Shown: positions 1 through 9,685, numbered from the stretch's first letter. The stretch: DNA of 64,000 nucleotides from an uncultured Muribaculaceae bacterium (GCA_910589055.1 CAJURN010000016.1:4713-68712), one strand, 5' to 3'. Numbers and translations are program-made. Notes: generated from the letters alone by a model not told the origin.

Positions 1-1241
1 CAGTGGGGACAATGGCTCAGGCCTACATCCGCGACGGCAAAAAAATAGGAAAGACTCTGAAAGACCTGGTGAAGAAAGGCGAGATTAGCAATCAACAGGC
101 CGCTGACTACATCTACAATACGCTGTGTTACATCTACTTCGCCAAAGGAGCGTCATTCGACGAAACCAAGTTTATCCGGCAATTGAAAGCCGATCTGGAA
201 TCAGACAAAATTCCTTCTACAATAGGAATAAGCACCGTAAGCAGTCTTGAGCCGCTCGACCAACTTGCCAACCTCAAAAACAGCATCGCATTTTTCAAAG
301 TCGGGGATGATAATCCGCGCTACTATTTTCCTCCCGTCCGCGGCATCCTGGCTCCATCCGAAATTCCGGCAAACCTTCAAGGACGGCAAGCCCTGATGTG
401 GCGCAAGCCCAAGGAGCGCCGAAAAAATTCCACAACAGACGAAGATTTCTTCATCCTCCCGGAAGGCACCCCGGAAGACAACAGAAACGTCACAACGATA
501 GATGCGGCAATTGACGGTACGGAACTGAAAATCACACGCACAGAGTCTTACCTCGGAGCCACGAAAACAAGCGGGCTTCAGGTACTCAGCGAAGAAGACA
601 TCAACGAGGGATACCTGAAGTACCTGAACCGCTACGGCCTGGATGTAATCATTAAGGAAAACAAGAAAGAGATTGCCGACCGGGCCGAACGCTATGCCGA
701 CGGAAGGAAACAGCAGAAAGAGGATTTCAAGAAAGAAATCCGCAGCTATCACGACACCGATGCGGTGGAATTCACGGACGGCAAAGTTAGTAACCTCGGA
801 GTAGACCCGGACAATCCGGAACTGATATATACAGTATCTTACACGATGGCCGACCTTTTGAAACGTGCCGGGAAAAACCTCATTCTCTCCACCGGAAAAC
901 TGCTCAGCAGCCAGATTGAAACACTACCATCCGACCGCGAAAGAGCCGATGACGTATATCTTACAGCTCCGAGGGAGTATGTGACACGCATCAACATTAA
1001 TATACCCTCAGGTTATCAAGTAAACCAACGCTCTCTCGAAGCGCTCAACACCTCGGTGAGCAATAACACGGGATGTTTCACCGTCAAGGCTATATCTCCC
1101 TCCGGCGACACGGTGACAATCGAAATCACGAAACGTTATGCCAAGTCGGGCCTTCCATCCGGACAATGGCCCGACCTGCTCAAGATTCTTGACGGAGCCA
1201 ACGATTGGCAAAGCTCGACATTGCTTCTGAACAAGATTTAA
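1..1241 (+). CDS. DUF3857/transglutaminase-like protein, 5'-truncated by the window edge
   Basis: The reading frame is already open at the first base, so the N-terminus lies outside the window; about 413 C-terminal residues are visible. The layout fits the C-terminal half of Bacteroidetes transglutaminase-like proteins (DUF3857, transglutaminase core, C-terminal beta domain): a core-like stretch with YYFPPVRG and a following LP..L.GR.AL-like segment (about residues 105-135), then a long helical and beta region, with a near-C-terminal IPSGYQVN segment resembling the xxPxGY motif of DUF3858-type domains. Such proteins are normally exported; the signal peptide and the catalytic Cys would be upstream and cannot be checked. 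The TAA stop at 1239 is followed by an inverted repeat. The family call is by motif memory only. Confidence 0.6.
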   Translation, partial: VGTMAQAYIRDGKKIGKTLKDLVKKGEISNQQAADYIYNTLCYIYFAKGASFDETKFIRQLKADLESDKIPSTIGISTVSSLEPLDQLANLKNSIAFFKVGDDNPRYYFPPVRGILAPSEIPANLQGRQALMWRKPKERRKNSTTDEDFFILPEGTPEDNRNVTTIDAAIDGTELKITRTESYLGATKTSGLQVLSEEDINEGYLKYLNRYGLDVIIKENKKEIADRAERYADGRKQQKEDFKKEIRSYHDTDAVEFTDGKVSNLGVDPDNPELIYTVSYTMADLLKRAGKNLILSTGKLLSSQIETLPSDRERADDVYLTAPREYVTRININIPSGYQVNQRSLEALNTSVSNNTGCFTVKAISPSGDTVTIEITKRYAKSGLPSGQWPDLLKILDGANDWQSSTLLLNKI

Positions 1242-1246
1242 GCCTT

Positions 1247-1285
1247 TCTTCACGCACCTCCGCAACCTTATGGAGGTGCGTGAAG
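1247..1285 (+). terminator. hairpin after the transglutaminase-like gene
   Basis: Inverted repeat starting 6 bp after the stop codon: TTCACGCACCTCC (1249-1261) pairs with GGAGGTGCGTGAA (1271-1283) as a 13-bp perfect stem with a short loop. There is no long T tract, so this is a probable but not textbook terminator. Confidence 0.6.
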
Positions 1286-1377
1286 TATCTGAAGTTACAG
1301 AGCTGACAAAAATTCATAAAAAACCGGCCTTCTGTCAAAGTTTTTCGCTATATTCGCGTTAAGTTATAAAACGACAG

Positions 1378-2517
1378 ATGAAACGCCTTCTTATCTTTTT
1401 TACGGCAGGACTTTTCATGGCAAGCGCCATATTATCCTGTACCGACCGTAGTACCGCAGGTTCCTCCGGCGATATGTCGGTGAGTGCCCACTTGTCTCCT
1501 GCCGAATTTGAGAAAGTTTTACTTGAATATGGAGAAGGTGCAGGAGGATACCTGCTCGATTTTCTGCAGAACAATCCCGAATCGCTCTCCTACCCTTTCA
1601 AGCTGCTTCAGGATTCGTCGGAGATTTCAATATACACGAGCCCTGACGGACGTCTCCGCTTTTACAGCTACGACACCCATCTCGGGGGCACGTGCATCGA
1701 CTGGGTCACGCTCATCCAATACTCAAACGGCACCGACACCATCGCAGGCGAATTCCGCCCGTACAGCGACTCCGAAATCGTCTTCGACACCAACACAATG
1801 GAAGCCGAAGAAGAGTATTTCGGCCCCTGCATAATCAACGGTCTGTTGCAATTCGACTGCAACAACGGCGAAAAACTATACGTGGCCGAGTGCTATATGC
1901 GCGAGTGGAGCTCGGTGGGTGCGACCGACCTCGTGGCCCTGAAATTTAATGACGGTAAACTTGAGAAGACCGAAGGATTCAAGACCCCCACCCGCAAATA
2001 CAGCGACGTAGGCTATGAGCACGAGATTCCCGGTTGGTACTTTCGCACGCTCGGCGAGGGCTGGAGCTGGCTTAACTCACTCGATTCTGAAACAAATACC
2101 TTATATATTCCGTTGGTCGACGGAATGGACATCACCGACCAGTATCTCCTTTATCAATTCAACGGTTCTTGCCTTGAGTACAAAGGTACGGGAGGCGGTT
2201 TCTGGCTTCATCCGACAATAAGGAAATTCAAACGCCTTCTGCAGCTTTACGACTCCGACGCCCTGCGCATCCGTCTTGACGAGCTCTCCGACGGAAAAAT
2301 CAGATACTGCGCATGGAACGCCGGACAGAAGATGAGTGATAAACCTCAGATTACTGTCGTTGGCGGCGAGCGCGATATCCGTCCCGGCTGCATACGCTTC
2401 CGGAACAAAGGATTCGAATACTTCACCCCCGACCCCGAAAGCGAAAAGCCCTCGCAGGTGCTTACCGTCGAAAAGCGCGGCAAAGTACTTGCCACACACG
2501 AATTAAGAGACCATTAG
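1378..2517 (+). CDS. Putative lipoprotein of unknown function
   Basis: A 379-residue protein starting with a type II signal peptide: two basic residues, a hydrophobic core and a lipobox ending ILSC near residue 21, so it is probably a lipid-anchored envelope protein. The mature part is acidic and rich in Tyr, Trp and Asp, without repeats or a domain I recognise. It precedes the 5'-nucleotidase by 31 bp on the same strand and may be co-transcribed with it. The ATG at 1378 is the obvious start because it directly precedes the signal peptide. Function unknown. Confidence 0.75.
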   Translation: MKRLLIFFTAGLFMASAILSCTDRSTAGSSGDMSVSAHLSPAEFEKVLLEYGEGAGGYLLDFLQNNPESLSYPFKLLQDSSEISIYTSPDGRLRFYSYDTHLGGTCIDWVTLIQYSNGTDTIAGEFRPYSDSEIVFDTNTMEAEEEYFGPCIINGLLQFDCNNGEKLYVAECYMREWSSVGATDLVALKFNDGKLEKTEGFKTPTRKYSDVGYEHEIPGWYFRTLGEGWSWLNSLDSETNTLYIPLVDGMDITDQYLLYQFNGSCLEYKGTGGGFWLHPTIRKFKRLLQLYDSDALRIRLDELSDGKIRYCAWNAGQKMSDKPQITVVGGERDIRPGCIRFRNKGFEYFTPDPESEKPSQVLTVEKRGKVLATHELRDH

Positions 2518-2548
2518 AAAAACCACTCCGAATATAACAACTTTGAAC

Positions 2549-4114
2549 ATGGAACACATTTCAAACAAAAGAATAAAAAAAGCCTGCAAGCGCCTTGCAC
2601 TCGCCATTGCCGCCGCAGGATTCATATTGCCCGGAGCCTACGCAGGCAACAAGCTGGTAATTCTCCACACCAACGACACCCATTCTCAAATCGACCCTCT
2701 GACAAAGAACAACCTCGGAGGAGTGCTCCGCCGCAAGGCAGCCATCGACAGCGTCCGCGCCGCCGAAAAGAACGTGCTTCTTGTGGATGCGGGTGATGTT
2801 GTGCAGGGTTCGCTCTTCTTCTATCTCTACGGCGGTGAGGTCGAGCAGAAAATAATGAACGAAATGGGCGTTGACATAGGAATCCTCGGCAACCATGAAT
2901 TCGACAACGGCATTGATTCCCTGGCATCTGTACTGAAGCTGGGCAAATATCAGAAACTCGCCACCAACTACTTCCTCGAAAATTCGGCACTGAAAGGCAT
3001 GTTCGAGCCTTACACCGTAAAGACTTACGATGGGAAACGAATAGGTTTCATAGCGCTCAACCTCGACCCGGACGGCATGATTTCCGACGGCAATGCCGAA
3101 GGTGTCGTGTATTCCGACGTGATTCCCACGGCCAATCTTGCCGCGAAATATCTCAAGGATGTCGAGAAAGCCGATGCGGTGATTGCTATAACACATATCG
3201 GCTATAACCCCGAGAATCCTCCGGGCGACAGCCTGCTTGCCGTAAGCTCCCGCGACATCGACATAATTATCGGCGGCCATTCCCACACCGTAATCGACCC
3301 GTCGACCGAGCAAGGTCGCCGACAGAGCCGGCTGAAGAATCTTGACGGCGAGGAAGTCCTTGTGGTGCAGACCGGCAAGTCCGGGCCATATCTCGGCAAA
3401 ATCGAGATTGACCTCGACAGCATCGGCAAAGGCGGTCGTCCCGGCTACGAACTCATCACAATGGATTCTCGCTTCGACGCAAATCCTGACCCCGCGCTCA
3501 GCGAAATGATTGAGAGCTACCGTGCCGGAGTTGACTCGATGATGAGTATTCCCGTGGGATTCACCAAGGAAGCGCTTCCGATGTCAAGCGTCAAGGAACT
3601 GAACTACATAGCCGACTTCGTATATGACCGCGGCAGCGAACTTGCCGGAAACGTTGATTTTGCAATAATCAACAAGGGCGGAATCCGTACCGACCTCCAC
3701 AAGGGCACATTATCCAAGGGCGACATCCTGAACCTGATGCCGTTCCAGAACCGCGTGCTTGTTATGGAAATCAAAGGCAAAGACCTTCTTCCGGCCTTCG
3801 ATGCCATGTCGCGCACCATGGGCAACGGCGTTAGCGCTCAGGTCTATGCCGAATACGACCCCGTGAATTACAAGGCTACCAAAGTTCAGGTCAATAAACG
3901 CGCCATCGACCCGGAAAAGACATATCGCGTGGCTACCATCGACTACCTCGCCAACGGCGGCGACTACATGAAATCGCTCCGCAACGGCAAAGTCATAGCA
4001 CAAAGCCCCTTATGGCTTTACGACGACCTTATCAATTATATCACCACCGGTAAAGGCCACGGCAAGCCATTCGGCAACGGTCCGGCCAAAGACCGCATGG
4101 TACCTGTTAAATAA
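2549..4114 (+). CDS. Bifunctional UDP-sugar hydrolase/5'-nucleotidase family, exported
   Basis: Member of the UshA/YchR 5'-nucleotidase family (calcineurin-like metallophosphatase plus C-terminal 5'-nucleotidase domain), 521 residues, close to family length. An N-terminal signal peptide ends near PGAYAG (about residue 33). Metal-site motifs are in order: NDTHSQI (about 45), DAGDVVQGS, GNHEFDNG (about 115) and GGHSHT (about 247). The C-terminal substrate domain has NKGGIRTDL and the aromatic stacking region NGGDYM. I prefer the ATG at 2549 to an in-frame TTG two codons upstream. It would release nucleosides and phosphate from periplasmic nucleotides. The next gene begins 35 bp downstream, so the genes probably share a transcript. 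Confidence 0.9.
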   Translation: MEHISNKRIKKACKRLALAIAAAGFILPGAYAGNKLVILHTNDTHSQIDPLTKNNLGGVLRRKAAIDSVRAAEKNVLLVDAGDVVQGSLFFYLYGGEVEQKIMNEMGVDIGILGNHEFDNGIDSLASVLKLGKYQKLATNYFLENSALKGMFEPYTVKTYDGKRIGFIALNLDPDGMISDGNAEGVVYSDVIPTANLAAKYLKDVEKADAVIAITHIGYNPENPPGDSLLAVSSRDIDIIIGGHSHTVIDPSTEQGRRQSRLKNLDGEEVLVVQTGKSGPYLGKIEIDLDSIGKGGRPGYELITMDSRFDANPDPALSEMIESYRAGVDSMMSIPVGFTKEALPMSSVKELNYIADFVYDRGSELAGNVDFAIINKGGIRTDLHKGTLSKGDILNLMPFQNRVLVMEIKGKDLLPAFDAMSRTMGNGVSAQVYAEYDPVNYKATKVQVNKRAIDPEKTYRVATIDYLANGGDYMKSLRNGKVIAQSPLWLYDDLINYITTGKGHGKPFGNGPAKDRMVPVK

Positions 4115-4149
4115 ACCATTAACTACTATACCATCCATACAACTGAATA

Positions 4150-7146
4150 ATGAAGAGTAAATCAATTTCGTGCGCGCTGCTTCTCGCCATGCTTGCTGCC
4201 GGAGTTCCGGCAGCCGACGCTCAGAAACCTGTGCCGCACATCTTCGACAAAAAATACGACCGGGCCGTGCATTATGCCGACTCTGTGTACAACACTCTGA
4301 CTGAACGCCAGCGTGCGGCACAGCTTGTTTTCCCGAAAGTCGTTCCGACGATGAACGAGACAGCAAAAGCCAACATCAAGAAATTGTTCGGTACGGAAGG
4401 CTTTGGAGGTGTTCTCTACACCCAGGGCACGCTTGAGCAATATGCCGCCACGACAAACTATGTTCAGTCGGTGGCGAAAGTGCCCGTCATGGTGACATTC
4501 GACGGCGAGTGGGGGCTTTCCATGAGAATAAAAAACACTCCCCGCTTCCCACATAACATGACCTTGGGAGCGATTGAAGGAAATCCTCAGCTTCTCTACC
4601 GTTACGGTCAGGAGATGGCCCGCGAGTGCCGGCTTGCCGGAATACATGTGAACTTCGCCCCCGATGCCGATGTGAATTCCAATCCGGCCAATCCCGTGAT
4701 CGGATACCGCTCCTTCGGCGAGAATCCTGAAAAGGTGAGCACTTCGTCAATCGCCTACTCGCTCGGCCTTGAGGATGGCGGTGTCCTTTCGGTAGCTAAA
4801 CATTTTCCCGGCCACGGCGACACTGGTGTTGATTCCCACAAGGCCCTCCCGACCGTAAACCACACCCGGGCGCGACTCGATTCCGTTGACCTCGTGCCGT
4901 TCCGCGGCTACATTGACGCACGTCTCGGCGGTGTGATGGTTGGTCACATCAACGCTCCCGTTCTTGATTCCGGAGGTGCTCCGGCATCGCTCTCAAGCAA
5001 AATATCCACAGGTCTGCTCCGCAATGAGCTTGGATTTGAAGGGCTTGTTTTCACCGATGCCCTTGACATGAAAGGCGCGGTGGCTCCCGACGGCGGCAAT
5101 GTGAGCGTGGCCGCACTGCTTGCAGGTGCCGACGCATTGCTTTCGCCCGTCAATCCCGTCAACGACCTCAACGCCATCATGGCAGCCGTAAAGAGTGGTA
5201 AAGTGAGCGAAAAGATGATTGAGGAACGTTGCAAACGCATCCTCATGTTCAAATATGCCCTCGGGCTGCCCGAAGAGAAAGCTGTCGACACAAATATCGC
5301 ACGCCTGTCGGCTGCAATTTCAACTCCTGAAGCCGAAGCTCTTATCCATGAACTCACGGCAGCATCAATGACCGTGCTCTTCAACAAGGATAATATTCTC
5401 CCCATCGGCAATCTCGACCGCACGAGCATCGCCGTGGTGAATATCGGCGCGCAGGGCAACAATAATTTCGCGTCCACATGCCGCAAATATGCCGACACGG
5501 ATACCTACTTCACCATGGGCGAGAATTTCTCGGCTTCGTCACTTGACAAAATCAAGAACCACGACGTGGTGATTGCCGCCGTCTACAACGACTCTCCCGC
5601 AGCACGTGCCGCATTAAGCTCGGTTGTGAAAGCCGCCGGAGGAAAGACTGTGGGCGTGTTCATGATGAATCCTTACAAGATGAAGAAATTCAGCGCCGAC
5701 TTCCCGGCGATGAAAGCGCTCCTGCTCGCTTACGACGACACCTCGGACAGCCGCTCATGTGCCGCGCAAGCTCTGTTTGGCGGAATTGATGTCACGGGAA
5801 CCTTGCCCGTCAACCTCCGCGGCGTAGCCAAAGCCGGCACGGGCGTGCGCCTTGCAAAAAGCCGACTCGGCTACTCCACCCCGACCGCCGAAGGCTTCAA
5901 GGCATCCCTTGCCGACAGCATCGACGCCATTATCAAACCCGCCATCAGCAAAGGAGCTTTGGCCGGTTGCCAGGTACTCGTGGCCCGTCATGGCAATGTG
6001 GTAATAAACAAGACGTACGGCAAAACCACCAACGCAGCCGGAGGTACACCTGTGACCGACAATACAATCTACGACCTCGCTTCTGTGTCGAAGGCCACCG
6101 GCACACTCCCCGGCATCATGAAAGTGTACGACATGGGGCGTCTTCCGCTTGATACGAAAATCGGTCCTCTGCTGCCCGGCTTGCAGGACTCGGCCAAAAA
6201 GGAAATCACCGTGCGCGAACTGCTTTATCACGAAACAGGGATGCCCCCGGCCCTGAATATGTTCAACGTGATGATTGACACGCTTAGCTACACCGGAAAG
6301 CTGATTACCTCACGCCCCGACGCCAACCACAAAATAAAAATCCAACGCAAGGCTTACGGACACAATACCGCCCGCCTGCGCCGCGACATCACCTCTACCG
6401 TAAAATCCGAGAAATTCCCCATCGAAGGTGCAAAAGGCATCTATCTCAGCAAGGCTGCCTACGACACCGTGATGGGACGAATCTATAACGCACCTTTGCG
6501 CGCCAACAAGGATTACCGCTACTCTTGTCTCAACTTCAGCCTGCTCATGGATATCGAGCAACGTCTCACGGGAATAGCTCACGACCGCTTCGTCCACGAC
6601 AGCATTTTCGCACCCATCGGAGCCTACAATACCTGCTACCGCCCGCTTGAATCCCATCCCGAATCGCAGGTTGCACCCACCGAAAACGACACCTTCCTGC
6701 GCCGTCAGACATTGCGCGGATACGTCCACGACGAGCTTGCCAACTTCTCGGGCGGCGTCCAGGGTAACGCCGGATTATTCTCCAACGCCGACGATATTGC
6801 CAAGATATGCCAGATGTGGCTCAACGGAGGAAGATACGGCGACCGCCGCATCCTCTCGCAGGAAACCGTGGATCTCTTTACCAAGAGCAAAAGCCCCACA
6901 TGCCGCCGCGGACTCGGATTCGACAAGCCCGATCCCGACCCCGATAACTCTCCCACATGCGAGGAAGCCAATCTTGAAGTTTACGGTCATCTCGGATTCA
7001 CGGGCACCGTATTCTGGGTTGACCCCAAGGAAGACATGATTTTCGTGTTCCTCTGCAACCGCGTGAATCCCACACGCGACAGTTTTGAATTCAACAAGCT
7101 GAACATGCGTCCGCGTCTTTTCAGCCAATTGTACAAAGCACTTTGA
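4150..7146 (+). CDS. GH3 beta-N-acetylhexosaminidase fused to a beta-lactamase-like serine hydrolase
   Basis: A 998-residue two-enzyme protein. Residues 1-25 form a signal peptide. Residues about 50-385 are a glycoside hydrolase family 3 domain with the NagZ-type motif KHFPGHGDT (from K217) and the nucleophile motif FTDALDM (near D303), pointing to cleavage of N-acetylglucosaminyl bonds, perhaps in peptidoglycan fragments. A linker/GH3 C-terminal-like region follows to about 590. Residues 600-998 are a class C beta-lactamase/esterase-type domain: SxxK at S645-V-S-K648, a YSCLN segment that may supply the tyrosine motif, and HLGFTGT in place of the usual KTG. The same fusion is known in Bacteroidetes; the serine-hydrolase substrate is unknown. 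The export signal places it outside the cytoplasm, unlike enterobacterial NagZ. Confidence 0.9.
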   Translation: MKSKSISCALLLAMLAAGVPAADAQKPVPHIFDKKYDRAVHYADSVYNTLTERQRAAQLVFPKVVPTMNETAKANIKKLFGTEGFGGVLYTQGTLEQYAATTNYVQSVAKVPVMVTFDGEWGLSMRIKNTPRFPHNMTLGAIEGNPQLLYRYGQEMARECRLAGIHVNFAPDADVNSNPANPVIGYRSFGENPEKVSTSSIAYSLGLEDGGVLSVAKHFPGHGDTGVDSHKALPTVNHTRARLDSVDLVPFRGYIDARLGGVMVGHINAPVLDSGGAPASLSSKISTGLLRNELGFEGLVFTDALDMKGAVAPDGGNVSVAALLAGADALLSPVNPVNDLNAIMAAVKSGKVSEKMIEERCKRILMFKYALGLPEEKAVDTNIARLSAAISTPEAEALIHELTAASMTVLFNKDNILPIGNLDRTSIAVVNIGAQGNNNFASTCRKYADTDTYFTMGENFSASSLDKIKNHDVVIAAVYNDSPAARAALSSVVKAAGGKTVGVFMMNPYKMKKFSADFPAMKALLLAYDDTSDSRSCAAQALFGGIDVTGTLPVNLRGVAKAGTGVRLAKSRLGYSTPTAEGFKASLADSIDAIIKPAISKGALAGCQVLVARHGNVVINKTYGKTTNAAGGTPVTDNTIYDLASVSKATGTLPGIMKVYDMGRLPLDTKIGPLLPGLQDSAKKEITVRELLYHETGMPPALNMFNVMIDTLSYTGKLITSRPDANHKIKIQRKAYGHNTARLRRDITSTVKSEKFPIEGAKGIYLSKAAYDTVMGRIYNAPLRANKDYRYSCLNFSLLMDIEQRLTGIAHDRFVHDSIFAPIGAYNTCYRPLESHPESQVAPTENDTFLRRQTLRGYVHDELANFSGGVQGNAGLFSNADDIAKICQMWLNGGRYGDRRILSQETVDLFTKSKSPTCRRGLGFDKPDPDPDNSPTCEEANLEVYGHLGFTGTVFWVDPKEDMIFVFLCNRVNPTRDSFEFNKLNMRPRLFSQLYKAL

Positions 7147-7166
7147 AAACCAGCGACAGAACAGTT

Positions 7167-7208
7167 CATAGTCCCGGTGTGTTAGAAAATAACACAACCG
7201 GGACTATG
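7167..7208 (+). promoter_or_regulatory. Long hairpin overlapping the PAP2 start codon
   Basis: The arm at 7167-7184 pairs with 7190-7208 over 18 bp with a single bulged A. The ATG proposed for the PAP2 gene (7206-7208) is the last triplet of the 3' arm. No T tract follows, so this looks less like a terminator than like a structure that could mask translation initiation. Confidence 0.6.
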
Positions 7209-8213
7209 AGTATAAAACTGTTCAAATCCTTACTTGCGGCAGCAATCATTCTTCTGCCATTCTGCGCATCGGCGGCCGAAACATCAGTCGCAGCTGACTC
7301 TGTCATGAATTCCTCGCGGCCTGCTTTCACAAAAAGGCATGTCGCTCGAAGCGCTGTAAGCATAGGTATCGGTCTTGGCTTGAACGCCGGAGCAACCGAA
7401 TTGCTAAAGCATAATATAAACCGTCTGCGCCCCGACGGAAGCGACAGGAATTCATTTCCCTCACGACACACTTCATGGGCTTTCACCCTATCCACAGCCG
7501 CGTCAAACGAGCTTTACGTCTACTCTCCGTGGTGGGTCAGCGGACTCCAGACCGCCGCAAATGCTGTGGGCTTCCAGCGCGTGCTCTCCCGCAGGCATCA
7601 TCCGTCGGATGTGCTCACGGGAGCCTTGACAGGCACCGTATCCGCCGAAATCGGATATATATTAGGGCGACTGATAATAAAAGACGACTCGTGGCATCTT
7701 TACCGGGGTGCAGCAGAAATATCCTCCCCTTCATTTGATGTCACAACCGACGGTATTTTTCCGGTCGGAGCCGCATGGACAGGCTCGACAGGCGACAAAA
7801 TAGAATTTCATACCGGTATCGGCACTACCTTGCGCGGCATATTGCCGGTCAATCCACGTTTTTTCCTCAGCGGCTCAATATTTGGCAGGACTTTCAGCGT
7901 AAAGCAAGGGGGAGTGGAGCTGAAACCATTCTCAGTTGCCGGTCTGAACGTTGGTGCCGGAATCCGCACATCTTTCACGAGCACAAGTCCGTGGTCGGCC
8001 GAAGGCATGGTTGAGGCCGGAGCGGGAGTGGCCCGCAGTCCCATAGGCGGAGAAAATGTGCTTGCCTCTTATAATATCAACGTCTCGGGAAACGTTGTAA
8101 GACAACTCAGCCGAAACTTCGCATGCGGAGTTTCGGCCGGATATATGATGATGACAGTACCTCACACGGTTTCTGCCATTACCTTCGGAGTATTTTCCAG
8201 AGCGGTCTTCTGA
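7206..8213 (+). CDS. PAP2-family phosphatase with C-terminal beta-barrel-like region
   Basis: About 335 residues. A signal peptide (ending near ASAAE) is followed by the three PAP2 phosphatase motifs: KHNINRLRP (about 68), PSRHTS (about 85, the acid phosphatase PSGH motif with Arg for Gly) and SRRHHPSDV (about 128). Residues from about 170 to the end alternate polar and hydrophobic residues in short beta stretches and finish with a terminal Phe, as outer-membrane barrels do. It may dephosphorylate lipid A, undecaprenyl-pyrophosphate or phospholipids. The ATG at 7206 fits the signal peptide best; a TTG at 7143 overlapping the previous stop is an alternative that would add 21 residues. Its 3' end overlaps convergent nhaC by 52 bp. 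Confidence 0.8.
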   Translation: MSIKLFKSLLAAAIILLPFCASAAETSVAADSVMNSSRPAFTKRHVARSAVSIGIGLGLNAGATELLKHNINRLRPDGSDRNSFPSRHTSWAFTLSTAASNELYVYSPWWVSGLQTAANAVGFQRVLSRRHHPSDVLTGALTGTVSAEIGYILGRLIIKDDSWHLYRGAAEISSPSFDVTTDGIFPVGAAWTGSTGDKIEFHTGIGTTLRGILPVNPRFFLSGSIFGRTFSVKQGGVELKPFSVAGLNVGAGIRTSFTSTSPWSAEGMVEAGAGVARSPIGGENVLASYNINVSGNVVRQLSRNFACGVSAGYMMMTVPHTVSAITFGVFSRAVF

Positions 8214-9685
8214 GCAGGACGCATTACCGTCTGCCGTATCTTGAAGCCCGTGAACGCCATCAGCAGCGACATCAGAGGCGACAGATAATTAAACACACAA
8301 TAAGGCAGATAGGCCAGCGTATTAACCCCGAGAACCGCCGACTGCGTGACGCCGCACGAGTTCCAGGGAATGAGCACCGATGTCACCGACACCGAGTCCT
8401 CAAGCGTACGGCTCAGCAGACGTGCCTCCATGCCCGAGCGGCGATAAGCGTCGCGATACATATTTCCACCTATTATAATAGAAAGATACTGGTCGGCCGT
8501 GCATGCGTTGAGGAAGAGTCCGCTGCCCACGGTTGCGGCCACGATAGAGAAGCGGCGGCGAAGGCTGCGGGTAATCGTGCGGGTGATTGTGGCGAGCATA
8601 CCGGTACCTATCATCGCCGTACCGAAGAACATCGCGCAAAGCACAAGCTCAATCGTGGAAATCATACCGAGAATACCTCCGGTCGAAATGAGCGAATCCA
8701 GCAGCTCGCTGCCGGTTGCGAAAGTAGTCTCGTGCCAGAGGAATCCGAGCGTGAGCGACAGGTATCCGCCCAAGTCCGACACGCCCTCGGCTCCTGCAAT
8801 CATATCCACCACTCCCGGCTGAAACACAAACACACCGATTGTACCCATGAGAGATCCGGCAGCAAGGGTGATGATTGTGGGGACGCGGAGAAGAATCAGG
8901 GTCACAGTTACGGCCGGAATCACAAGCACCCACGGCGTGAGATTGAATATGGCGCCGAGACGCTCGGTAATCTCGCGGGATTCAGCCTCAGAGCCGAACG
9001 AATAGAAAAATCCGGCAATAAGAAAGACTATCAGAGCAAGCACCATCGAAGGAATGGCCGTGAGCATGAGGTAACGGATGTGACGGAACAGGTCTACACC
9101 ACAGGCCGAGGAGGCAACGACAGTAGTATCGCTCAACGGCGAAACTTTATCGCCGAAATATGCTCCGGAAATGATGGCGCCGGCAATCCATGCGGGATTG
9201 TAGCCCATGACGGTGCCGATGCCCATAAAAGCGATGCCTATGGTTGCGATTGTAGACCAAGAGCTGCCCGTAAGCACCGATATAAGGGAGCACACGACAC
9301 AAGTTATAACAAGAAAAAGCGTGGGATTAAGAAAACTCAGACCGTAATCAATAAGTACAGGCACGACGCCGCTAAGCATCCACGTTGTGGAAACGGTGGC
9401 GATGAACACAAGCATCGGCACGGCCGGAAGAATCTGCCGGGCGCTGCGGCGCAATCCTACGTTCAGACCACGGCGTCCGAGACATCGGCAGAAAAAAGCC
9501 AGCACAAGAGCCATACAGCCCGCTGCCAAAAGCACAAGATGACTGCGTTCGGAGATAGCATCCGCTCCCTCTGTCACAAGAATTGTCACAAGATAGGCGA
9601 GCAAAAACACAACCGGCAGGGACGATACCATAAATCCCGGCCTGCGCATGGGATCATACGCGAAATAGCCAATAAGTCTTTTCAA
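8162..9685 (-). CDS. nhaC: Na+/H+ antiporter, NhaC family
   Basis: A 507-residue polytopic inner-membrane protein with about 11-12 hydrophobic segments. NhaC-type features are the SSWSTIATIG segment, the conserved GAYFGDKVSPLSDTT loop, and a late segment with TADQYLSIIIG and GVTQSAVLGV. It exchanges internal sodium for external protons or the reverse, depending on the family member. The longest frame begins at a TTG (9685) that gives KRLIGYFAYDP before the first helix; an ATG at 9649 is an alternative. It is divergent from ptb and shares a 295-bp intergenic region with it. Confidence 0.88.
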   Translation of the reverse strand: MKRLIGYFAYDPMRRPGFMVSSLPVVFLLAYLVTILVTEGADAISERSHLVLLAAGCMALVLAFFCRCLGRRGLNVGLRRSARQILPAVPMLVFIATVSTTWMLSGVVPVLIDYGLSFLNPTLFLVITCVVCSLISVLTGSSWSTIATIGIAFMGIGTVMGYNPAWIAGAIISGAYFGDKVSPLSDTTVVASSACGVDLFRHIRYLMLTAIPSMVLALIVFLIAGFFYSFGSEAESREITERLGAIFNLTPWVLVIPAVTVTLILLRVPTIITLAAGSLMGTIGVFVFQPGVVDMIAGAEGVSDLGGYLSLTLGFLWHETTFATGSELLDSLISTGGILGMISTIELVLCAMFFGTAMIGTGMLATITRTITRSLRRRFSIVAATVGSGLFLNACTADQYLSIIIGGNMYRDAYRRSGMEARLLSRTLEDSVSVTSVLIPWNSCGVTQSAVLGVNTLAYLPYCVFNYLSPLMSLLMAFTGFKIRQTVMRPAQKTALENTPKVMAETV

